Shown here: positions 53,361 to 64,000 of the stretch, in pieces
How positions within the stretch are numbered: position 1 is the stretch's first letter
Layout: the number at the start of each line of letters is the position of its first letter
Source of the DNA: Rachycentron canadum
Taxonomy: Eukaryota > Chordata > Actinopteri > Carangiformes > Rachycentridae
Assembly (NCBI GenBank): GCA_038496675.1
Contig: CM076651.1
Location: 21,421,299-21,485,298, forward strand
Length of the DNA: 64,000 bases
Direction of reading: 5' to 3'
Made by a program: the position numbers and the translations under genes
The notes under the pieces: model-generated
The model's input: the letters and a program-made list of their open reading frames with translations, nothing else
What the model was told of the DNA's origin: nothing
Databases searched by the model: none

Positions 53361-53987
53361 CTAGGGAAGACAAGAACTCAGTGTTAAATTGCATTCAGGA
53401 GTGGATCAACATGAGGCAGACCAACATGTGTTACTGCAATTTAAGGCAGGGTGGGATGTCAGCCCCCCTCCCAAAAAATAAAAAAATAAACCAAACATGC
53501 AAGAACAGCATATTTCAGAGGAAGTGGGGAGGGGAGAAAAAAAGCAAATGTAAAGCTAAATCAAAGCCTTCAGGGGCTATCTGGTCATCAACAGAGAGAA
53601 ACACACATTGAAAGACAAGTCCTTGAAGGAATTTTGGGATAATTTATGCCATTGTATGCGAAAACTATTTTGAGTAATGCTTCTCGTTTTTGCGTCATGC
53701 ACCAAAACCAACTATTCATTCAATTTGCCAGCTGCCCATTATTTAAGCACTGACAAAAAACACTTCATGCATTTCTGGGTAGACAGACATGTTTAAAAAA
53801 CTGTTTACCTTCTTCTACCAACAGACTAACCAGTGATAACAATGGAATAACAGTAAAGTTCACTTGTCAAAATATGCCACTACACTCTTGTTGAATTGGC
53901 ACAACAAACCATGCTGTTAGCGAAAGTCACACGACAAAAGAGTTCAATGTTAATTCAGTGCTGGCACCAACGAACATGCCCTCTTAC

Positions 53988-54176
53988 TGATCTCTGATAC
54001 AAGGGAGTCCGCCTATGTTTTTTACTTCCTGGGTGGGGATGGCAAGAGACAGAGGAGGAGCGGGGGATATGCATGGGACCAGTAGAGGTAGGAGGGGCAG
54101 GGCCAGTGTTGTGAGCCACTGGCGGTTCAGAGGACCCTCTTTCCATTTCTGACAGTGGGGTTAAGACTTGAATATG
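53988..54176 (-). CDS. csde1: Alternative N-terminal coding exon of csde1 (YQRS type)
   Basis: The minus strand has an acceptor CCCAACAG|CATATT, an in-frame ATG at 54146-54144 and a donor AGATCA|GTAAGAG at 53988. From that ATG it encodes 53 residues, MERGSSEPPV...RRTPLYQRS, ending on a codon boundary and so reading straight into MSFDP of the main first exon. Human CSDE1 has a long isoform with a Ser/Pro-rich extension ending RTPTYQRS before MSFDP, so the exon is conserved. The long isoform would be 850 aa. Confidence 0.8.
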
Positions 54177-55370
54177 CTGTTGGGAGGAAGCACCAACTTT
54201 GACAAGGAGTATTTTTTTGGGAAAAATACAATTACTACAAGCTGTTGAATTGTGATTATGCAAAACCAGTTCTTATCCAGTATAAGATACTGTGTCTTCT
54301 ATGTAATCTAATCTGGCAACATTTCATACAACACCCAGTATTTGCCTGTGTACTAACTTTTGTGGGCACACAATATCACAGAAGTATCACCAGTGTACAA
54401 AGACTTCTCCAATTACATTTTATCTCATCACAACCACCACCAATGCTCAAACCCTGTGTGAAATCCTGACAAGAATCCAAACAGAAGAGTGTAAGGACAC
54501 TCAGTATTGATGGAAATGCTACCATGACAATCTCACATCACGGCATCAATCAATTGCATTAATAAGTGGGTAAAAATGCAGGAATGGCTGTAGAGAAAAG
54601 GAAGACTAAAACGCCCAACCACTGTCTTTATACGGCCATTTATGGTGACGTGGTTTAAGTGAAGTGTCACTTACTCAAGGTTAAGTAAAAACAAAACTAC
54701 TGGGGAGAAAAATAAATAAATAAAATAGAACCAGAAAATGTAAATGACAGGTCAAATAGCAGTGCATCTACAGTGAACAGAGAGTTGGTGATGGGTTATG
54801 GGTTATGAGGTGGAGGGGTCCCAGAGCAGCCTCTTCTGTTTGTTCCTGTACTGCACTGACACCAAGCTACTCTTGACATAACGCATCTGAAGGTCTTTTA
54901 CCCTTTAATAGATTGTTCACGCAATGATTACTCAAACTGCAACATCTTACATTTTAGTCTCAGAGACAATGACAGGTTTTAGTTGAGCTCTGATGGTCAA
55001 GTGCCTTAAATACTACCCATTCAGTTTCTCCCCTAGGGATCAGCTAGTACGTAGTTTAGCGTTGCCTTGACTTCTGTGTTGTGTACCAGCATTAACATGG
55101 CTCAATATGATATGCCTGTGTGTACAGGTTTGAAATTGCAAAGTAAAAATACGTGGGGAAAAAAAGCTTGTCAAAAATGCTAATTTCTGTAATCCAATCA
55201 GCAGAACACCCCTCACCCTGCAACAATAAAACTGAGCAGAGGCTAGTCTCGGGAGCCCGAAAAGGATGAAAGATTAGGCCATTCACAGCAGAGAGATGCA
55301 GGGCAAGGTGGGTGGATGGGTGTTCGATGGGGTGGGGCACTTAGAAAAGAGGTGGGAAGGTGAAACTTAC

Positions 55371-55496
55371 GGATCGGCCATACGGCGACAGGCTGAGTCC
55401 GACAGGGGAGGTGCTGCTCAGGTCAGCGCTAACAAACGCGGTGGGTGGCGACGCAGGCAAGGTAAACTCAACAAAGCCTTTCCAGGGGCTGCCCAT
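55371..55496 (-). CDS. csde1: Second candidate alternative N-terminal coding exon of csde1
   Basis: An ATG at 55496-55494 opens 42 codons, MGSPWKGFVEFTLPA...LSLSPYGRS, ending on a codon boundary at the strong donor CGATCC|GTAAGTTTC. It reads in frame into the main exon (MSFDP), or through the 54176-53988 exon (ten extra codons before MERGSS). The composition and the terminal (Y/G)xRS are like the other alternative N-terminus. Its upstream side is a poly-A run on this strand, a poor acceptor context, so it may be a transcription-start exon. No homologue is known to me with certainty. Confidence 0.55.
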
Positions 55497-55551
55497 ATTT
55501 TCCCATAAACTCGGACCAAACTTGCTTGAGCACTTGCTGAACTTGATTATT

Positions 55552-55554
<3 letters not shown>

Positions 55555-55588
<34 letters not shown>
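55555..55588. repeat. Poly-T run (34 nt)
   Basis: Uninterrupted T on the plus strand (poly-A in csde1 orientation), immediately upstream of the alternative csde1 exon at 55496-55371. Comparable runs occur at 57308-57336 (A) and 37999-38024 (A). Confidence 0.9.
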
Positions 55589-55589
<1 letters not shown>

Positions 55590-55599
55590 GCTTGACTGT

Positions 55600-57303
55600 T
55601 ATGTACTATTTTTATATAACCACCCAATGATACACCGCTGGATGTCTGCAAGGGTGAAGAGAGGAACAAACATAATGGGTAAGGCAAATAGGTCAGCCAG
55701 TGTGCCAAGTGTCAATAACAAAGGAAAATAGCTGTGGGCTTTTGTCCCCCTGGAGGGAGTTGAAAGGGCAAAAATCAGGGAGGATATGACTTCAAAACGA
55801 CAGAACAGGAAAAAAGGTGTGGGCTGGGCAAGGGAAGGCAATCAAATAATCTCTCTATCTAAATTGAATAACCAGTTTAACTGGAGGAGGTGGTGGTGGT
55901 GGTAAGTACTGGCTTACGTGAAGTTTTAAGAATTCTTTGGGAAACAGCAATGTAGAGATCAATGACATTAGAGAATCAAATTTTCAACTCAGACATTCCA
56001 CATTATGTGTGCTTTTGAGCCCAGGTAGCAACATGTATAATTGTGTGCAAATAGCAGTGAGTACATAGGACTTGTTTCCAACCAAGCACTGCAGCAGCTG
56101 CTTTCACTGACATTTCTCTCTGGTTGAAGAGAAAGTTAATCAGTGAAATCAACTCACAAATAATCACTGAAAGTGTTGCAAATTCAAAACTCACTAATGA
56201 GGCCACAGATCCAGATACAAAAGTTTCAATGAAAGCCATTTTAAAATAGTTGCAAAAGTATTTGTAAAAGTTGGATGTTTATGCAAACAAAGAGGACAAA
56301 TGAAATGTTATTTCTGTTCAGCGACAGATAAAACAACCTCTGCATTGCTCCCGGAAATCAGCACAGCTGTTCAAACTTAGTCAGGATTTACCAATTACAG
56401 TTGCTGAAGTCAAACCCTGAAATAAATACCAAGTTGCAGTATGACTTTTTTTTTTTTTAAATCTGAATTTAACATTAACAGAAATTAATTCAGTATACTG
56501 GGTGGAGAAAAGTTTACAAAAAACATAAATGAAACCATAAGTGACAATTAAAAAGAACAGTTGTAGTTTTCACCATAGGTCTCATGTTATGAAGTGACTA
56601 CAATTGAGACCCACCTTTATTTGTTGTCTTGAATCTTGTAATTCTCTGGATCTCAATGACTATTCAGTTCCTGCAGATCTCTTCATGCACACAGTTGAAC
56701 ACACACACTTGTTACAGGTTTCTGGCACAAGTTCTAGATGGTTGCATAAAGCAAAAATAGGGGAGAAATCTAGCGCAAAAAAAGGCAAACGCAGGTGCAA
56801 TAACACTGCTTGGAAAAAATTACAATGAAAAACAGTGGGGAGAGAAGAGTGAGGAAAGATGGGGGACCTATGGGGGGGGGGGGGGATAGCAGATAGCAGC
56901 CCACTCCACACCCCGGCAGAAAGTCAGTGGTGTGGTGAGGATGAGGAGGGCTAGGAGCAGCGTTGGGACGTGTGCTTTTTCAAAGCTGTTGAGTAGGCAC
57001 AAACTTCTGGTTTCAGATCAGTTACTGTCTTCTCAGAATATGCTTGGGCATAGGATTGTTTCTCTTCTGTGTTTCAGTTGGGATGATGTTTGTCTTCTTT
57101 GGTCGTTTCAGGATTTGGTTACCCTTGAAGTGATCCTTTTTTCCTCCACGTGTCTTCAGTGTTGCAACTTTGCTTGTTTTGGGAGGTTTATCTTCAGTTT
57201 CTGTGTTATGATCTGAACTTGAAGCAGTTGCGGATGGTACAAAAATTCAGTTCCGTTTCACTTCATACTGTTGAGAAAAAACAAACACAAAACAGATTTG
57301 GTC

Positions 57304-57340
<37 letters not shown>

Positions 57341-59900
57341 TCACTTTAACTTGACACTAATTCTACATATCCAATGATTAACACAAAATACAGAGGCCCA
57401 AGGGTTCCAGGAGTTGGCAGTAAAATCGAATTACATTGTCAATTCATAAGAAGCCCACATTTTCTGTCACATGAAAAACAGGAACAAGCCTGGGGACAAA
57501 TGGCCTTAAGTTTTTGGAGAACACTTGACTCTTTGCCCACAGACTCACATGTACAAAAATAGGTTTTCCTCAAATGCCTTTAGATACAGCCCAGAATACC
57601 AGGCAGCTGACTAGCAGACAAGTGCTGTAGATCAACAAGTGTTTGTGCATAATCTCAGCTGATAGCATGATATTTATGGCACCATTTCTGATCAGGACCC
57701 TCAGTTTTGTCATTCAACCCATACATGGTTTGCACATCTAATATACACAAATTCAATGTACAGACAAGGCTCAGCTACCTATCAAGATTGATGAAATGTA
57801 TAATTTGTGTGAATGTTACATCTGTAAGATTTGCTAAACTTTATTTAAGATTCAGGAACTGATCTCAACAAGTAGGTTAGAGTGGAGTGTTGTTGACGTC
57901 AATACACCATTTTGAAAACAAGCTGGGTGAGCCAACCTAGGATACATGATATATTCTGCTGTGACTGTGTTGCAATGACTCCCTCCCCACATTCTTCCTG
58001 GAAGATTAATATATAGCGGTGTAAAAATGCTCAAATGAGATTCCTACCAGTAGATATTGTTTCCCCAAGGTGTGTCCTTGGTAGTTATATCTAAATGTCA
58101 AAACCAGGTTAACCTACAGACACATTTGTATTTTGTTTTCATTCGCAGTCCTTGGATGAATACTTGACCCACTGAAGTAGTACATCCTAGTGGTAGCACA
58201 AAGTGTTCAATTATCACAAGATAGATTGGGTAAGTGGGTTAAAGGTCATGTGCAATGAAGAGAGACAACACCAGTGAAAACAACCATAGAGGGATGGCCT
58301 TTTCTGCTCCCCTTTTGCAGCTCTTGGTGACGCAGAAAGAGAGGGCGAAAACAGTCCACCCACTAAATCACCAGCACCTATTGGCCGATTTCAGCTCCTT
58401 CTAAAAAGTCTAACACGACTGTTTTTGCTCGGTAATGATTAAACAAGAAAGAATCAGAACAATGTCGGCTGACTTAGTTGCGACAGAATAACTAACTAAC
58501 CAACGATAAGGTCTCTAGTCTCGGAAGCTTTAACGCGACGGTGCTACTCTGGCCCGGGCCCGAAAAACAACCGCCTATCACTTCCTAGCAATCCGCCACC
58601 CTCAGCTGGAACTGCTAATATGGCCTGATCCAACACGTTGCGGCATGCAACGCGATGGAAAAACGTCACATCTAAGCTAGTCAGCTAATTTCTAACACAT
58701 GCCAAACTCCAAAATATGTGCCCAAACAAGCGAGTATGATTTACATTTCGCTGGATTACAGCTCATCAGTACAATTAACACACACAGTAACAGTTAGATG
58801 CAAAAGTAAACGCCTCAATGACCTTGTGTGGACAAACATAACCAAACAGATTAGCATCTTGCTAACGCTAAAGTCGTAAACAGCCAATACCCCCGGGCGT
58901 TTCCAACTCTTAAAATGGAAATTAATTCACTGCGACACTGTTATTAGGCCATGTGTTAACACGACAGTTAGCATAGCAAAGGTTTTTAGTTATCTGGTTA
59001 TCACAGGTACGTGGCTTGAAGGCTGATCATAAAGTTGGCTAAAGTGATCATCCTATCGTGTTATTATCGTCCACTCAAACTCAGGATAGCATACAATAAT
59101 CCGTCGGGGAAACGTAATTTTAAAAATTTCGGTTCGTTTTTCGCAGCTCATTAAAGACTGGATACAACCCGACTTGCTGACCACACAAATTCGGCTTCAA
59201 TGTGATAAGCGACCCACTACTTTGTTTTGTTAAAATTATATTTTGTAGAATTCGGTCGCATTGTTCATTTCGCTTTCAAACCGAGTGTAATCGTACAAAT
59301 TAAACTGATGAAACAAAAGCTGAGTTTTGAAAGTGACAAAGAACAGCTGACAATTATATGAAATATATATATGCTTGCAAATAATCGTAGTCAAAATAAA
59401 TTGCCCTTGCTTGGTAATAACTGAGTTTGTTCTCTTCATACACGCATAACGGGAAAATAACGTCAGGGCTAATGACACGAGGACGGGACAACAAAGAAGC
59501 TAGGCAAAAAGCACGGACGCTCGTGTTCAATTCTATTCAGCTGCCTCGTCTTTCGTTGGTGTTTAACACAAGCAATTTCACACAATTGTTGTACTTTGGG
59601 TACACGTTTTAGAAATAGTTGTTTATTTAGAACGTTGACAACGTAACTAGGCCGTTCACAGTGCTAAGTTGCTAATAGCGGTTAGCTAGCGTGCTGCTGG
59701 ACTTAGTCCTTGTGTGTGGTGATTTATGGCGAGAAAAAACACGCCTGCTCCCACCCAGGCCCGAACTCTGCGTATGACTAAGCGATGGATAAAGCCATCA
59801 CTTCAGTCCAATTGCATAAAACAGATAAAAGGTCTACCTGGCGCGTTACAAACACATACTTCATTTGTTATACGAAACGGAAACATTATTAATAAAAACT
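55600..59900. other. csde1: csde1 leader intron region, no protein exon seen
   Basis: About 4.3 kb between the candidate N-terminal exon and the putative first leader exon. Open frames are short and unrelated to known families. A CpG-rich patch at about 58.49-58.69 kb stands out. Confidence 0.5.
58490..58690. promoter_or_regulatory. csde1: CpG-rich patch, possible alternative csde1 promoter
   Basis: About 200 nt with a marked excess of CG dinucleotides over the surrounding AT-rich sequence, including GCCCGGGCCCG. An ATTGG (inverted CCAAT) and a GTGACGCAG motif lie just to the left, at about 58.33-58.39 kb. No matching minus-strand donor was found, so its assignment to csde1 is inference. Confidence 0.3.
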
Positions 59901-59903
59901 CAC

Positions 59904-60000
59904 CCCAACAGCTTTCAGCACTGTCACCAGCGCCGCTAGAAGCAGCACGGCACATTACGTAGTGATTAAAGAGGCGGCTACCGCGATATTTGACAACGTT
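59904..60000 (-). promoter_or_regulatory. csde1: Putative csde1 first noncoding exon and promoter
   Basis: On the minus strand a leader-like, CG-containing stretch ends at the strong donor GTTGGG|GTGAGT (59904). Upstream lie CTACGTAATG (CRE-like), TCGCGGTAG and GCCGCC-rich sequence typical of TATA-less housekeeping promoters. The transcription start is estimated near 59.97 kb. The sike1 start lies about 1 kb away, divergently. Confidence 0.45.
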
Positions 60001-60940
60001 GGCCTAACCAAAGAGCTTACAAGAAGGAGTGGCCACTACCCAGCAGTTGCTGGTGAGTAACATCGCATACGGTCTTGCAATGATCCATGGGAGACTTGGA
60101 CTACAGTAGCGTTATATTAATGCTAATGTTGCCATAACTTGCCATCGACTTGAAAGAAGACATACGACTCATGCGGCTCTTTTACTGGAAATACAATAAT
60201 CAATATCATTCACAAGTTTTAGCCAACGAAACTCCGTGGCCTCATTTTACTTCCCTTTCAGTTACATTTCTAAACTTGCAACAATGCGGTATATCATCAA
60301 ATCGGTGTAATTGGAAAATAAGTATGTTGTCAATATTAGAGACAAGTAAACAGAGCTATTCAATATACATAGCAATTAGATATAGCAAATAAATATAGCA
60401 ATTTAAAGTTGACATTATTTAATGTGTAGACAAATTAACTCTATGTTCAGATCGATGTGCTGCCCTGGGATCCCCTGAAGTGAGGTGTCAGTTTTATAGT
60501 TTATATTATCATCTCATTCGACTAATGGACAAGAACTACAGTTACAGCTGGACATAGTAGAAAAAAATAATACATAACTATTAATAATAAATAATAGTCA
60601 GAATTGGGCCCTGGTAGTGAATGTGGAAAAAACTATTATCATGATTATTATTATTATGTTGTTGTTTTATTCCTTTACTTTTCTGTTATGGTATGCATAG
60701 CTAAAATGTATTGTAAAACATGCCAATATGCTTTTGAATTAGAAATTATGTATTTGTATTTCTTCTGGAAATTAATTAATTAATAAAATTAAAAATGATT
60801 GTCACATTGAATCAATGTTGCTACTATAAAACCGTAAAGTTTGCGTACCAAACTTGCATGAAGCATGAACCATCCGGTGGATGGCGGTATCCATTTTCGA
60901 TTTAGTTCGATTCGTTATATAGACCAGAGAGGAAGAAATT

Positions 60941-60952
60941 ACGGAAGTGACG
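60941..60952 (+). promoter_or_regulatory. sike1: ETS-CRE composite motif in the sike1 promoter
   Basis: ACGGAAGTGACG is a composite ETS (CGGAAGT) and ATF/CRE-like (GTGACG) element of the kind found close to transcription starts of ubiquitously expressed genes. It lies about 260 nt upstream of the sike1 ATG. Confidence 0.45.
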
Positions 60953-61208
60953 ATTTCGGTCAATCTCACACCAAAACGACAGACTTGACAATAAGATAGC
61001 GTTTAGTTTTGTTAATTTTTTTGTATTCCTCTTTTCTTTATTGACAAACATTTCTGCAGGACCACAACAGTATGCACACGCTGCTTTAAAGGCGTTTGAG
61101 TTGCCTCGGCTAGCTAAGGCTAGACGGCCATTGCGAAGTGTTTTCACCTCGCTGATAGTGAGAAGCAGCTTGTTTACGTTACATACAGGAGTTGACAGTC
61201 TCCAGTAA

Positions 61209-62467
61209 ATGGCCTGCACTTTAGAAAAAGTGTTGGGCGATGCTCGGACTCTTCTCGAGAGGCTGAAAGAGCACGACACGGCCGCCGAAGGACTGATAGA
61301 ACAGTCCGGTGCCCTCAGTCAGAGAGTGCAGGGCATGAGAGAGGTGGGAAATGCCCTTCCAGACAAGGTAAGGACGAGTAAGTAATCACGGGGAGGATTT
61401 GATTCAAGTACATATGCCCTGAAAAGAATGTAACCCACTGCCCCTTCACTGCTCCCTCTGTTCAGCACATAGAAGATACTTCTGAGATTCAGGAGTTGAC
61501 CAAGTACAAGCCTCATGTCCTTCTGACTCAGGAAAATACTCAAATCAAGGAACTACAGCAGGAGAACAAAGGTAAAAGTAAGCCCACTTTATTCCTTCTA
61601 ATGTAAGGTCTTTTTGTCTGGTGTTTTTGGTAACAGTCCTCATGACTGTCTATGCAGAGCTATGGTTGTCTCTTGAAGAACATCAGTATGCACTGGAGCT
61701 GATCATGGGTCGATACCGCAAGCAGATGCTTCAACTGATGATGGCGAAGAAGGAGCTGGACACCAAACCTGTGCTCAACCTCCATGAGGTCCATGCAAAA
61801 GTACACTGAATTTGCTCTGTCGTTAATATTATGATATAACATATAATATAAGATTACACAGCTATAGAGTTAAGAAATTAAATGATTTTGCGAAATGACC
61901 TGCTTTCTAACTCTCCAGGAAGTGCAGAGCCAGGTGGAGCGAATATGCGAGATGGGCCAGGTGATGAGAAGGGCAGTGCAGGTTGATGATCAGCACTACT
62001 GCTCTGTTCGAGAGAGACTTGCTCAACTAGAGGTGAGCCCAGTAGAATCAAGAACAACTGTTCTGCATGAGCCTTTATTTCTGCATTACTGTATAAATAT
62101 TCCACAATTGACTTACTTTGTGAGTTAAGACAATACAATATACATGACATTACTTTATGTATATTTGTAGAAAATCTACAGATATGTTGATTTGGATAGT
62201 TTATTAGTTATTAAAAAGCTGGACTTATGAAACCAAAACTGTCTGCATGGCTAGATACCACTAGCCAGACATCAGATCTGACATCTAAATATTACAGCAC
62301 TATTTTCCTTAAATGCATTGTTATCCTGTCATGTTTAGATTGAGAACAAAGAGCTGCGAGATCTCCTGGCTATCAGCAAGGGCTCTGTGAAGACAGTCAA
62401 AGAAGAAACCAACCAGCCAGCAACAGTAGCACAAGAACAGTCCCCTGAACCAGGATCCAATGAGTGA
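61209..62467 (+). CDS. sike1: Suppressor of IKBKE 1, 5 exons
   Basis: Exons 61209-61367, 61466-61571, 61658-61800, 61919-62032 and 62339-62467 encode 216 aa (human 207). Seen: MACTLEKVLGDARTLLERL at the start, TKYKPHVLLTQENTQIKELQ, the conserved core LWLSLEEHQYALELIMGRYR with KQMLQLMMAKKELD, then QVERICEMGQVMRRAVQVDD. The protein is mostly alpha-helical coiled coil, with a short polar C-terminal tail. SIKE1 binds TBK1 and IKK-epsilon, damping TRIF/RIG-I-type interferon induction, and is also found with STRIPAK complexes at the cytoskeleton. The paralogue FGFR1OP2 shares the fold; adjacency to csde1 favours SIKE1. The exon 3 donor (AAAA|GTACAC) is weak, but joining there gives the family length. 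Its orientation is opposite to csde1. Confidence 0.95.
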
Positions 62468-64000
62468 CCAGAACAGTTTCAGTGTGAACTGTGAATTTTA
62501 TTTTTATTTTTTTTTAATTACACTAAATGGAATGCAGTCTAGTGAAGGCCATGTAAATAGAAAATTCTGGTAATCAGTAGCATTTACCTGTGGGTATATC
62601 TGGGTGACAGTTGTTGTGTGCTTTCATATATACAGCATACATATGCACATGTGTATTGGAGTTAAGGCAGTAAAAGCAAAGGGGATTTATTTTGTTTTTG
62701 GCCAAAGATACATTTATTCGTCAAGGACACAGTTTCTACCTCTTTGCTGCCCATTTGCTGTTCACTCACACCCAAAATGTGTAAAATGCTCATAAACCAC
62801 ACCACAATGAGGTCATTCAAAATTACATTAAGAAGCCAACTCGTAGATTGTACCATTTTAAGAAGCACTCTGCCAATGTAATGACTTGATGACACAGTTT
62901 GTTTGCTAAGGAGTGACAGTGCATCATTTATATGTGGTTGTCTATCATTTTATGAATTTGATACGTTTGTCAACTGTTTGTAGGGTTTGATTCTGCGCAT
63001 TTAAAATCAGTTTTCTAGTTGACAGATTTGGAGAGTAATCAAAATTTACAGCTGATGTTATTTAATGGTAGCAATTTCAAAATATGCCAATTTTTTTGTG
63101 TAATGGGTATAAAATGTTTGCACACTGTATGTTCCCAGAAATTGTATATTGTCATCTCAGGAAATTGGTGTTAATAAGGTGAGCATCATGTAATGGCTTC
63201 ATGACAGTGTACTGATTAGTGTGAACAATTTAATTCAGAGACTTTAAAATAAACAGAATAATTGAAATAAATTTGCAAAAAAAGGTAACATCTTTTCTAT
63301 TGTAATATACATAACCGGCAGGTGTCAACTTAAAGGAGAAAGCAAAATAATGTGTCTTTAGGAGCTGTTGGGCTGCTACAAGCTGCCAGAACAGCAGTCT
63401 CTAAACTCTAGTGGGGGATAAACATAATTCTTCCAAAAGATGTTCTTTCATTTGGGGTTTTGATGATGGTGGTGGAGAGCGCTGTCTAACCAATCTGTCC
63501 AAAATGTATTGAGTTGATGTCTGGTAACTAAAGGCCATAGCATTTGAATTGCATAATTTTTATGCACATCTCACATTTGTGCCCGATAGATAGCAGCACT
63601 GTTATTCTGTTTCTCCATTAATCTTTTTAGATTTTTCCTTTAATGTGTCACTTGTCCATATATACTTAAAAAAAACGTTATCCTAAGGGACACCTGTGCA
63701 TCTGTGTATCTATAGCCATAGTGAAATAGCCAATCGTGCCAGACGAATGCAAAAAAATCAATTACAACACCTTTGGGTTGTGGTATAACTGGAGATTGGC
63801 AGCATCAATGTGCATTTGACAAATCTGCAGAAATTATGTGAGGTAGTCACGTCAACATATGAAGTAGAATCTAAAAATGTGTCCAACATCTGAATCCATG
63901 ACACATTAACATGGTATTCCTAATTAAGTATTCGGCGAGTGTATGTATCTTGTATGTATGGGCGTAAATTAGTTCATTCAACCCTTCACCGCGACATTAC
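62468..64000. other. sike1 3'UTR and right flank
   Basis: AATAAA at 63248-63253 and again at 63266-63271 are likely sike1 polyadenylation signals, giving a 3'UTR of about 0.8 kb. Beyond them I see no further gene before the window ends. Confidence 0.5.

Noticed and set aside
61660..61842. Minus-strand open frame opposite sike1 exon 3
   Set aside because: Antisense shadow of a conserved sike1 exon.
1..64000. CRISPR arrays, operons, tRNA or rRNA genes, prokaryotic or viral genes
   Set aside because: None seen. The sequence is vertebrate, with intron-split genes. The regular repeats are microsatellites without spacers, and no tRNA A/B boxes with a cloverleaf were recognised.

Overview
This window is a vertebrate, almost certainly teleost-fish, nuclear genomic segment. 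Coding sequence is broken into short exons by GT-AG introns, intergenic DNA is AT-rich with many microsatellites and A/T homopolymers, and there is one assembly gap (N's at 11002-11399). The predicted proteins match vertebrate families at about their usual lengths. The gene set DENND2C - AMPD1 - (RASSF) - CSDE1 - SIKE1 corresponds to human 1p13.2 (DENND2C-AMPD1-NRAS-CSDE1-SIKE1).

Layout from left to right. 1-5.8 kb: no recognisable gene; probably includes the dennd2c 3'UTR. 5.8-25.5 kb: dennd2c on the minus strand, 18 coding exons and about 934 aa, with a degenerate LINE in intron 6 and the assembly gap in intron 11. 25.6-27.3 kb: intergenic, with an orphan promoter-like CRE/TATA cluster and a (GA)n tract. 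27.3-37.2 kb: ampd1 on the minus strand, 15 coding exons plus a 9-nt micro-exon candidate, 733 or 736 aa. 37.2-42.1 kb: intergenic with dispersed-repeat pieces. 42.1-44.7 kb: a two-coding-exon N-terminal RASSF gene on the plus strand (470 aa) in the position NRAS holds in mammals. 44.7-60.0 kb: csde1 (Unr) on the minus strand, 18 coding exons, 797 aa, plus two alternative in-frame N-terminal coding exons. 61.0-63.3 kb: sike1 on the plus strand, 5 exons, 216 aa.

The genes are not an operon and each has its own promoter. Roles: DENND2C is a Rab GEF, AMPD1 is the muscle AMP deaminase of the purine nucleotide cycle, the RASSF protein is a Ras-association/coiled-coil scaffold, CSDE1 is an RNA-binding translational regulator, and SIKE1 is a coiled-coil TBK1/IKKe suppressor and STRIPAK-associated protein. 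Exon boundaries were read by hand from splice-site consensus and protein-family continuity. The summed coding lengths of all five models are exact multiples of three.

The most interesting points are the RASSF gene standing where NRAS is expected, a 9-nt ampd1 micro-exon at the place of the human 12-nt alternative exon 2, two alternative csde1 N-terminal exons, nearly touching convergent rassf/csde1 polyadenylation signals, and a poly-U/poly-A pair in the csde1 3'UTR. I found no wholly new multi-gene system.
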